A model generated the notes under the pieces. It had not been told where the DNA came from. It saw only the letters and a list, made by a program, of their open reading frames with translations, and did no database searches. From Psococerastis gibbosa (taxonomy: Eukaryota > Arthropoda > Insecta > Psocodea > Psocidae), in NCBI GenBank assembly GCA_963971405.1, contig OZ020485.1, forward strand, positions 17,608,001 through 17,672,000: 64,000 bases of DNA, read 5' to 3'. Position 1 is the first letter of the stretch, and each line of letters begins with the position of its first letter. This document shows, piece by piece, positions 56,721-64,000 of this stretch. Made by a program: the position numbers and the translations under genes.

Positions 56721-57356
56721 GTAAGATTTAACTTAACTAGCAAGTTCCTTGAATACCAGAAATCTTTTGAGTAGGTACAACACGTTGTCTTATTATCATT
56801 ATCAGTAATTAAAGCAGTTCGCCTCGTAGCACTTGATGTAGGCGTATTAGGTTTTCTACTCTTGAACTTTCCAGAATGATCATCTGGCTACTTCCTGCAT
56901 CTTCCTACGCAGTATTCCTATCTTATCTGGCTTTCATTAACACCGTATAGTTTCAACTTTTTGTTTATATTTCTAATGATTCGTTGTTTCAATTTGAGAC
57001 ATTAGGCACTGATTGAGTTCGACTAATATGTTTATTGTGCAGTATTGTACTATTGTAGCCTACTATTGTTACTGATTATTACTAATTTTGTGGGTCTGAT
57101 GACTTCTTTCCAGCCTCCAGTCTCTTTAACTTGTATCATTAAGATAATATGCTACGATGTTCACTAGTTATCTTGAATGAACTGTCGCATTATTATCATA
57201 ATTGCTACTGCCCATGGTTTTATGCATAAATAGTATATAATTAGTATATATAATAACGTTACACAATGTAAAATAAAACTACGCAAAGACTTCCACGGCC
57301 GGAGTTGCTTGATGAGGCAGTTGAATCCGGGAAGATAGGTCTGAAAGCGTGCAAAT

Positions 57357-57388
57357 GTTTCGTCAACATCTGCTGTCGACATCTTCAG
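57357..57388 (-). ncRNA. Hammerhead-like motif
   Basis: The minus strand reads CTGAAGA, T, GTCGAC, AGCAGAT, GTTGAC, GAAAC: a CUGANGA core, a six-pair hairpin with one G-U pair and the GAAAC core. An AAGTC lies upstream. It is the best of the three copies, yet stem I is not evident, so activity is doubtful. Confidence 0.25.
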
Positions 57389-58264
57389 TGCTACTGGGTA
57401 GACTTCTAAGATTCTAAGAAGGACTCCGATTGGTTCTTAAAGATGCACCCATATTCATGTTGCATTTCTGTTCCGTATAACATACCAAACACGACCTTAC
57501 CTCCCATAATTATTAAATAACTATTATTACCTCTGGTGCTAACTAAACCTAGCATGTGGATATTAAACTAATTAGGTGTGCCCGGTTATTACGGCCCTCT
57601 ATTTATTTAGCGTCTACTACAATAGTAGGTAACTAAATTATTATAAACCTTCTACTATGCATTCATACAACTATCATTAATCATTGTTTCTACATTTAAG
57701 CTCTCTTTCTTTTAGCTGCAACATATGGTGTGTACATACAGTATATATACTGTATATATAGTAGTGCTAAGGGCTCTTTCTTTCTGCTCCGGAGAGCATG
57801 TAAAGCAGGTGGTTTCGAGCCTCACTAGTTGTAATGTTGTAATAAAGGGCTTTATAGTCCTAACTCAGCGCGGTGGGTTCAGGACTAATACGACGGGTCA
57901 TTATTAATAGATTTAGAAATATTCGCGACTGCCGGAAGTATTTGGCTAGTACCAAAGATAATATATAATGTAGAATAAATGGCGCCAAGTAAGGCCGATA
58001 GCGATAGTGGGAAACGGCAAAGTTGATAAAAGGAAATGTGGCCGAGTTTAGAGGGTTGCGACATAAGAAAAATAAAATAGCGGCAAATGAATGAACAATT
58101 CAGCAGGCAGGGCTGACCCCAAAATGCAGGCTCAGTAAGTTCTGCGCACGTAACCTTGGGTCATTGGCAATCTTAATAGCATTATTTGACTGTATTTAAC
58201 TTATGGCGAGAACCTCCAAGCTTAATCTCGGTCACAATTATTGCTACTTTTTGTATATGCCTTT

Positions 58265-58375
58265 CATGACGTGTCAGTGGCAAGCTAGCTACTGCTTCTC
58301 CATTGTAGCTTGCAGGCGGCTTATTAGGTCGACATCGAGAACAATGCGATTACAATACCATTAATACCCTGGAGA
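58265..58375 (+). repeat. Interspersed repeat family A, diverged
   Basis: GTGTCAGTGGCAAGC, TTCTCCATTGTAGCTTGCAG and GGTCGACATCGAGAAC follow family A order but are strongly mutated. Confidence 0.4.
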
Positions 58376-58446
58376 ACAATTTTCCCTGACTTATCCCAAC
58401 TATAAACCGACGTTATATGATTGACAAATGTGTCCTTTATTCTTAG

Positions 58447-58626
58447 GAGTTGCAATCGCTGATAGACGAGGCAAATCTGACATTGGAGGAGGCTACAGGG
58501 GGCACCGGAGCCGTGGCTCCCGGAAGCCATGACGTCCTGGTCGTAATCCTTCACCGAGACTCCGTGGGAGGAAGTGTGGGCATCACTCTGGCAGGAGGTG
58601 CCGACTATGAATCCAAAGAGATCACT
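58447..58626 (+). CDS. bbg: Big bang-like gene, PDZ-A first exon
   Basis: 180 bp, phase 0 at both ends, acceptor TTCTTAG and donor GTAAGT. It reads ELQSLIDEANLTLEEATGG, GTGAVAPGSHDVLVVILHRD, SVGGSVGITLAGGADYESKE, IT. This supplies the first strands of a PDZ domain with the carboxylate-binding loop as SVGITLAGG in place of the usual GLGF. The same stretch in pro-IL-16 and PDZD2 ends in a V-I-T-V-H strand, and the next exon begins VHKV, so the fold continues across the intron. Three decayed copies of this exon follow in the intron. Confidence 0.9.
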
Positions 58627-59151
58627 GTAAGTTTTATTCAGGTATTGAGGTCTTGGTTTCGGGAGATTCAGGGACGCAGAAGCCGTAGCCACCCGACGCC
58701 TCGACGTCCTGGTCGTAATCCTTCGTCGAGACTCCGTGGGGGGAATTGTGGACATCACTTTTACAGGAGGTGCCGGCTTTGAAACCAAAGAGATCACTGT
58801 AGTTTTACTTATTTCGGGTATTGAGGCTTAGGTGCAGGCTGTTTCGGAGACCCTTGAGCCATGACGTCCTGGTGGTAAATCCATCATCAAGACTCTGTGT
58901 GATTGTGTGAGGAAGCCCCTCTTCCGTGCCGACTTTGCATCTAATGAGATGACCCACACTAAATAGGTCTATTAATATGCTATATGATATACTTGGACTC
59001 GCGTTTACGGAGCTTCAAGTGGGCACCGGAGCCGTGGCCCAACGACCAGGCGTCTAAGAGCACAACAGCCTCTAGCGGCAGTTGGCTAAAGGAAAGTACC
59101 AGCCTACTTTCTGAAGACTTTTATTTGAATTTGTGCTTTTTTTTTTTAAAG
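58627..59151 (+). other. Intron carrying tandem PDZ-exon relics
   Basis: Bounded by GTAAGT and a long T tract ending TTTAAAG, phase 0. Most of it derives from tandem duplication of the preceding exon with about 35 bp of adjacent intron. Confidence 0.85.
58673..59060 (+). pseudogene. Tandem decayed copies of the PDZ-A exon
   Basis: Copy 2 (58673-58798) is open for 42 codons and reads DVLVVILRRDSVGGIVDITF then TGGAGFETKEIT, against DVLVVILHRDSVGGSVGITL in the true exon. It ends in GTAGTT. Copy 3 (about 58855-58960) retains GACGTCCTGG and AATGAGATGA but has a stop. A fourth partial copy (59015-59060) keeps GTGGGCACCGGAGCCGTGGC. The GACGTCCTGG anchor sits at 58531, 58703 and 58863, so the period is about 160-172 bp. 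Copy 2 has lost the loop glycine (SVGIT to IVDIT), and available acceptors give the wrong phase, so splicing in looks unlikely. Confidence 0.8.
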
Positions 59152-59280
59152 GTGCACAAAGTGTTGGCGGGCAGCCCAGCGGATCGTGACGGCCGAATTC
59201 AGAAGGGTGACAGGGTCCTTTCCATCAATGGAAGAAGCATGAAAGGCTGCACACATCGCGAGTCCCTGGCTATTCTCAAG
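59152..59280 (+). CDS. bbg: Big bang-like gene, PDZ-A second exon
   Basis: 129 bp, phase 0 at both ends; T-rich acceptor TTTAAAG, donor GTACGT. It reads VHKVLAGSPADRDGRIQKGD, RVLSINGRSMKGCTHRESLA, ILK. This is the conserved centre of a PDZ domain: G-S-P-A-D-R-D-G-x-I/L-x-x-G-D-x-(I/V)-L-x-(I/V)-N-G-x-x-(M/L)-x-G, followed by the helix THRESLAIL whose first His is the class I ligand-selecting position. The match to the penultimate PDZ of pro-IL-16 and PDZD2 is clear by eye. Confidence 0.92.
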
Positions 59281-59998
59281 GTACGTAGACCAATCCGCTG
59301 AAATAATGGGCTTTCGCTGAATTCGAAGAGATGAGGTTGTTTCCGCTCGTTCTCGGTGTACGGGAATGATTGTGCTCTTGGTGTTGGAGAGAAGGAACCA
59401 CATAGGTTGGATTTAAAGAAGAAGAAGTCTTTAGGTTGTAGGGCCACACCTCGCCCACGAAATGTTGACAGTCAACCTTGGAATACGTGCAATACTTTTT
59501 GTTCCTCATCATATGGCCGATGTAGAGATTCTTAAAAGACATAAATCAGTATAATTAGCCTACGAATGATACAGTTACGTTTGATTACGATTTAGGCAGG
59601 GTGACTAAAGCAGTAGGCCAAAATATTAATTTAAGTTAAACTCCATCCTTGAGCCTTGACATTCCACGGGCCGGTAATAACAATTTCGCAATAATGTTAT
59701 CGGAGCTTGTATGCCATTTTGCATGTAGCTACAAATTTTTACATGGGAAATGCATGATAAGGCTGAGTTTAATTTGTTTAATTGCAAAAAGACGGATAAC
59801 CGGCAGGAAATGCTGTTGTTTATCCCTCAGGCAACAACAGGACCGGGCACAGCATCACTGCGCTTCGCCGCACCTCGCTCACCCTTCAAGATCGTAGTAC
59901 TTCGTTAAGGAAAAAAAAAGTTTGAGGACTAATAACATTGAGCAAGAGGCGCACACAAGGCTTAAGTGCATGAGTAAAAAGAAATTCACAATCTGTTA

Positions 59999-60206
59999 GG
60001 ACATGTAGAGTAGTGGTACGGACTCTGGTTGTTGGTTCGAGTCATACATTGGATGCATTTTCTGGTCATGCTTCGGAGGGCGTGTAAAGCAGGCGGTCCC
60101 GGGCCTTCCTATTGAGTGTATAGAGAGTTGAGAGGCGACTTTATAGCCCAAACTCCGTTAAGTTGGCTTAGTAATAGAACAAAAAGGCTTTATGTATTTA
60201 TTTACA
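59999..60206 (+). mobile_element. tRNA-derived SINE, near full length
   Basis: ACATGTAGAGTAGTGGTACG head, a short deletion before GGTTGTTGGTTCGAGTC, then GGTCATGCTTCGGAGGGCGT, GGTCCCGGGCCTTCC, GTTGGCTTAGTAATAGAAC and a TTTATGTATTTATTTA tail. Confidence 0.8.
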
Positions 60207-60469
60207 ATATTAGTAGTGGTAGTATACTTGGTTCGTTCCTGGAGGATGTAGGGCTGGGACTACAATATGATTAGCTAACAACATAAAACCTGGCACTGGC
60301 TACCTCTAAAAGCTAAAAACACCGATTTGCAACAATATTCAGACTTGATTTGTATACCAAACGATTGTTAGGGCATCCGGGCAACTTAGCAACCTTTTTT
60401 TTAAACTAAGCAACCAAGGAATATTGTGGCAAATAATTGGTGCTAGTGGTTAAAATATATTCTGGATCT

Positions 60470-60575
60470 ACATTGAAAATTTACTGTGAAATTTGACTTT
60501 GTTCAAAAAACGAGTGGGGTTGGTGGTGCCCCGGAGAGGGGTGGGGGGGGGGGGTCTCCGATTGGGAGTCTTAAT
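60470..60575 (+). repeat. Half copy of the palindromic MITE-like repeat
   Basis: TTTGACTTTGTTCAAAAAAC, GGTGGTGCCCCGGAG and a run of G correspond to one arm of 9192-9497. The homopolymer run is in the same place as the C run at 2013 in the opposite orientation. Confidence 0.55.
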
Positions 60576-60617
60576 TTTATAATTATTTCTTCGGCTATGC
60601 CCTTACCTGTAGTCCCA

Positions 60618-60695
60618 ACATGTAGTTTAGCGGTAAGGTCTCTGACTTTTACCCGAAAGATTGTTTGTTTGAGTCCCACACTTGCTACAGTTTCG
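60618..60695 (+). mobile_element. SINE head only
   Basis: ACATGTAGTTTAGCGGTAAG, GTCTCTGACTTTTACCCGAA and CCCACACTTGCTACAG cover the tRNA-like part and end where the body should begin. The A-box region (TAGCGGTAAGG) is closer to a tRNA here than in other copies. Confidence 0.65.
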
Positions 60696-60762
60696 TGAAT
60701 TAAAATTGGGAGATTATTAGCTAGTTTTTAATACTGATAACAATATTGTAATTTTATTACAG

Positions 60763-60925
60763 GCGCCACGACCCGAAGTAGTGCTTGTGATATCTCGCCT
60801 CAAATCCGATTTAGGCGATTCTTCCTCCATCGACGATGCCTTGACGTCCGGACTGCGTGCCAGCTTGAACGGCGGTACTAACAGACCCCCAAGGATCATC
60901 GAGGGCTCCCTGCTCAACGAACCTG
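60763..60925 (+). CDS. bbg: Big bang-like gene, end of PDZ-A and linker
   Basis: 163 bp, acceptor TTTTATTACAG, donor G|GTACGT; enters in phase 0 and leaves in phase 1. It reads APRPEVVLVISRLK, closing the last strand of PDZ-A, then an acidic/Ser-rich linker SDLGDSSSIDDALTSGLRAS and RPPRIIEGSLLNEP. The linker leads to the second PDZ domain in the next exon. Joining to 63415 makes a Glu codon across the junction. Confidence 0.9.
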
Positions 60926-61323
60926 GTACGTATGTGGTAGTTACGGCAGGTAGTTAAGGCCGAAATTCCTAGCGAAATTAATTAATTAATCCAGGCGCAA
61001 ATGTGCAAATGGTTTTTATAAAATCGTAAAAATACATTTCCACATAAATTATCAGACCATTTACCATTTTGATTTATTGTGATGAAGAGTATTCTATTGT
61101 GGTACGAGTTTAATGCAAAATTTCGTCATTTTCTTGTTTAATAATATTTCAAGTGAAAAAATGCAAAATTACAACGAGAACTTGTATTTATTATAAGATT
61201 TTCATAAGACCATATAACTTTGCGACTATAGCATGAGAAATTATGTAGTTCATTCAAAAATACGAGGTTTCCTTTGTATACAAAATATATTTAAATCTGC
61301 CTTGATGAACAAATAGTTCATAC

Positions 61324-62721
61324 CAGTGCCGGGTTTGGCCTTGTGGGGGCCCTGGGGCCACAATTGTGTGGGGCCCTTTATCGGGCAGAAAAGTCTTATA
61401 CCCTTAAACGAATATTCCACTACCAATTTATTATAACATGGAGACAAAAGAATCAGGATGCCAGACAAGCTCGTAGACAGGATTTTTTTTTCGGGGTGTA
61501 CTTGTACTGGTGTACTTTTTTTCATGAGAATTCAATTGTATCTAGTGTATTCTTTAGAGGTTATGGTGTTACTCATACACGAGTATACCTCATAGCATGG
61601 ACACATCAAACGTCAATTTATTGGCCGATTTTACTTATAACACAGGCTTATAATATTTACCGGATATGCGGACTGAATTGTAATGTTATCATTACGACGG
61701 CTGGGATTGTATAGAAATAATATTGCATTTAACCCGAAGAGGGGGGCCCGAGGGTCTCCCCCGGGGGGAAAATTTGAAAATATAAGTGCAAAATAGTGGG
61801 GTTTTAAACATTTTAACAGCTGTAAAGTATATAATTTATAAGGCTTACAAAGAAATGCTTATTCTAAAAAATAACATATCATTTAGCCAAAATGTATGAG
61901 CAAAGTATTGGAGTTTTACATCAGGAAAGCTTACAAAGAAATGAACATGCATATAGCTGCAAACAGGGGGGCCCGGGTGTCTCCCCCGGAGGAAATGTTT
62001 TGAAAAAATAGGCCTAAAATGGTGGAGCTTTAAGTTTTTCACAGTAGTAAAGTTTATAATTTACTAAGGAAGACATATTCATTTAATTCTCAACATTTTA
62101 TTTCGGGTGGGGGGGGGGGTGCTGCAGCCTAATAAGCCCTGTAGTACTGATGTGATGTGAATTTTTTATATGCTTCAGTGCGGAAAATGATCGCTCGCTA
62201 CTTATGTTGGCACTCATTATAACTAAGTACAGTTTAATAACTACCTCTACATTCGGAAAACTCGGAAAACTATCAGCAACTCATTTTTCAAAAATTAGGT
62301 TGTACATGAACCTTCAAAAACGTATATTATTATTTCGATTATTTTATTTTTATTATCATCTGTCACAAAGAGTTTCACAAACTCACGAAATTGTAATAAC
62401 TTAAATTATTGTAGGTTTCCGTCCAGGTCATCCGAGTAACAATTGACCAATTTCTCTACCTTAGTTTTTAAATCCTCGGGGCCAAGGCTTATATTTTGTA
62501 AACATTTTAAAAAACCAAATTTCTCAACGATTTCTTAATAAGCGGAAATTCTTTTATCCAGTGACAGCATAAACTGGTCAGTTATGGGAAGATGTATTTG
62601 CCTTATTGCTTGTTTTGGTTTTCTAATATATAATTATCTCCTGTAAGTTTTGTATTTTGTGGCTTTTTGTGGGGGCCTTGGGGCCATGGCCCCGGTGGCT
62701 CCATAGCCAATCCCGGGACTG
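61324..62721 (-). mobile_element. hAT element relic with perfect 8-bp target duplication
   Basis: The ends CAGTGCCGGGTTTGGC and GCCAATCCCGGGACTG are imperfect inverse complements, flanked on both sides by GTTCATAC (61316-61323 and 62722-62729). An intact 8-bp duplication is diagnostic of hAT-type insertion and shows the element is still bounded by its original site. It retains the tail of a transposase gene on the minus strand (62150-62272), and two copies of a GGGGGGCCCGGGTGTCTCCC-type block near 61740 and 61965. At 1.4 kb it is far shorter than an autonomous hAT. Confidence 0.85.
62150..62272 (-). pseudogene. hAT transposase C-terminal remnant
   Basis: The minus strand reads FPNVEVVIKLYLVIMSAN then ISSERSFSALKHIKN. 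This is the dimerisation region of hAT transposases (FPNVxxxxRxxLxxPVxxxSxERSFSxLKxIKxxLR), closest in style to the ZMYM1-like group. The upstream catalytic part is lost or unreadable. Confidence 0.75.
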
Positions 62722-63414
62722 GTTCATACTGAAAACTACAAGTAACGCAGCCAACATCTAGAGTTGGTTCTTATACCATTGCATAATCATGTTTATGCAG
62801 GGGAAACTTCCATAATGTCACCATTTTTACTTTTACTCATATACGAACTACGAAGCATAGGGATAGTATTGTGTTCGACAAAATGTACAATGTCGAGAAT
62901 TCAACGGATTCATTTAGATGGAATTGACAACATTTTGAGGTCCCCTAAGTCTGTAAAAGTGGTTTTGAGGGTGACATAATAATTATGTACTGCATGTGTG
63001 TGCACAGTGCCCAAATAACCAATCCGATTTCGTTCAAATTTGGTAGGAACTTGTTTAATTGTATAAAAATCCCCGCGGTGGAGCCAGGAATTTCAAATAG
63101 ATACAATCAATTTAAAATTCTTCTCTCCAAAATGACTCAAACAACTTTCGTCAATTATTATAGACCTCAAGGTCCTTTATAATGCTAAGATAGACAGTAG
63201 ATTTGGGAAAACTAGAAATTTTTAGTTTTGTAAACCTTTGTGTGTTTCCCCTTATAGTTATATAAGACTTATAAACTAGACCACATTTGGCAATTTGCTC
63301 TTGATATGAGGGCTGAATTAATATAAGAAGACCTAACTTTGAACTGGACTACAGTGTTAATGAGTGAAAGTTTTACCATCTGATGAATTTATTGATGTCT
63401 ATATTTGTTTGCAG

Positions 63415-63561
63415 AAACTGTCAGTGGCGACGACGTAGCGAGGGGACCCCCCGCGGCTCTGCAGCTAACGAAGGACGGCGCCGGGCTAGGCTTTAGCCTG
63501 GAGGGCGGGAAAGACTCACCCCTTGGGGATAAGCCCCTTGTGGTTAAGAAAATTTTTACAG
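63415..63561 (+). CDS. bbg: Big bang-like gene, PDZ-B first exon
   Basis: 147 bp, phase 1 at both ends, donor G|GTAAGT. It reads [48 protein letters not shown]. It carries a canonical GLGF carboxylate-binding loop. The stretch [10 protein letters not shown]...GDKPLxxxxIF is nearly a signature of the last PDZ domain of pro-IL-16 and PDZD2, which supports the family call. Confidence 0.92.
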
Positions 63562-63584
63562 GTAAGTTTAGTTACTTTTTCTTC

Positions 63585-63665
63585 TTTAAATGCATCTTCC
63601 ATCGAGGATTGCTGATCACCATGGCAATTTAGACCTTGGAGACGTCTGGAATGTTCTTTAAGACA
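63585..63665 (+). repeat. Interspersed repeat family R5, fragment
   Basis: GCATCTTCCATCGAGGATTG, CTGATCACCATGGCAATTTA and GACCTTGGAGACG match the family. It lies immediately after the donor. Confidence 0.5.
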
Positions 63666-63724
63666 GCCACTGTTCCCCACTTCCCAATTAAGCTGATGCG
63701 TGACGGTTCACTTGAACCCACCCT

Positions 63725-63879
63725 CAGGGACGGATCCAGCCAATTTGGGGAGTGGGGTAGCTGTGGTTCAAAATAGAATAAATTTATGTAGTATCGATTA
63801 AATTATTACGTAATAAATTAAAATACAACAAATTAACTAAATCACGGGGGGCAGCTACCTACCCCTGTATCCGCCCTTG
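63725..63879. mobile_element. hAT-like MITE, 155 bp
   Basis: CAGGGACGGATCCAG at the left and CTGTATCCGCCCTTG at the right are imperfect inverse complements. Flanks CCCACCCT and CCCACCCC give an 8-bp duplication with one mismatch. Relatives are at 44686-44860 and 49505-49830. Confidence 0.7.
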
Positions 63880-63965
63880 CCCACCCCCTATCAAAAGTTC
63901 TCACTAAAGTCATTAGTGATACAGCACCCTCCTAAAGTACCTTTTTGATATTTGATTTCTTTCAG

Positions 63966-64000
63966 GAGGAGCAGCTGAAAAAAGCGGTCTGCTAAAAGCC
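63966..64000 (+). CDS. bbg: Big bang-like gene, PDZ-B second exon (cut by window end)
   Basis: Acceptor TTTGATTTCTTTCAG. The first two bases complete a Gly codon, then GAAEKSGLLKA, which continues PDZ-B in the expected register (IFTGGAAEKSG...). The exon, the rest of the domain and the 3' end of the gene lie beyond the window. Confidence 0.9.

Larger units (their letters stand above)
56721..58446 (+). other. Intron
   Basis: Bounded by GTAAGA and TTCTTAG, phase 0. It contains the hammerhead-like motif at 57357-57388, an old SINE fragment near 57775-57880 and a family A fragment at 58265-58375. No coding sequence was seen. Confidence 0.8.
59281..60762 (+). other. Intron
   Basis: Phase 0 intron with a full SINE at 59999, a half MITE at 60470 and a SINE head at 60618. 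The part 59290-59990 holds no recognisable gene. Confidence 0.8.
60926..63414 (+). other. Intron
   Basis: Phase 1 intron bounded by GTACGT and TTTGTTTGCAG. It contains the 1.4-kb hAT relic and, near 62870-63060, a very diverged stretch resembling the 5' part of the DINE-1-like family (GAGAATTCAACGGATTCA, ATTTTGAGGTCCCC). Otherwise nothing is seen. Confidence 0.8.

Noticed and set aside
56721-56774. Coding continuation past 56720
   Set aside because: A strong CAG|GTAAGA donor ends the exon, and the next PDZ exon joins in phase.
58673-58798. Functional mutually exclusive PDZ exon
   Set aside because: Acceptor candidates next to it do not give phase 0, and the loop glycine is lost. Kept as a relic, with transcript data as the test.
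1-64000. CRISPR array, operon or bacterial defence system
   Set aside because: No regularly spaced short repeats with unique spacers and no bacterial gene structure. Introns, SINEs and DNA transposons show a eukaryotic genome.

Overview
This is a repeat-rich, AT-rich stretch of an animal nuclear genome. It has GT-AG introns of up to about 17 kb, tRNA-derived SINEs, hAT and PIF/Harbinger-like elements, a DINE-1/Helentron-like repeat family and broken non-LTR retrotransposons. There are no bacterial features. The one well-supported gene resembles the arthropod big bang gene (vertebrate relatives PDZD2 and pro-interleukin-16), so an arthropod, probably an insect or other pancrustacean, is the best guess. 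I cannot name the species.

Gene content. The secure gene lies on the plus strand and runs off the right edge. It has a large Ser-rich exon (54025-56720) followed by five PDZ-encoding exons: 58447-58626, 59152-59280, 60763-60925, 63415-63561 and 63966 onward. Intron phases agree at every junction. Four short upstream candidate exons (12270-12323, 29437-29535, 45494-45586, 51633-51737) are all phase 1 at both ends. That is the phase needed to enter the large exon, so they look like a chain of cassette exons. If they are real, the gene spans more than 51 kb and begins left of, or within, the first 12 kb. The product would be a cytoplasmic, cortex-associated scaffold with a long disordered Ser-rich region and C-terminal PDZ domains.

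Region by region. 1-12 kb: a CpG-rich segment at the left edge, a full DINE-1-like element, LINE debris, a retroposon copy with a poly(A) tail and a 175-bp tandem array. 12-29 kb: first candidate exon, a SINE split by a Harbinger-like MITE, many SINE fragments, a satellite interrupted by a DINE-1-like element, hairpin MITEs and a broken MADF-domain fragment. 29-45 kb: second candidate exon, tandem duplications, a hAT MITE sitting in a signal-peptide-like fragment, a near-perfect 219-bp-arm palindrome, LINE 3' ends and two Harbinger-like MITEs. 45-54 kb: candidate exons three and four, a hairpin MITE, another Harbinger-like MITE and three DINE-1-like copies. 54-64 kb: the main gene, with decayed tandem copies of a PDZ exon inside one intron and a 1.4-kb hAT relic with a perfect 8-bp target duplication in another.

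I found no convincing new multi-gene system. The most unusual items are the PDZ-exon tandem duplication, the long palindrome, the nested transposon insertions, the series of symmetric phase-1 exons and a recurrent hammerhead-like motif.
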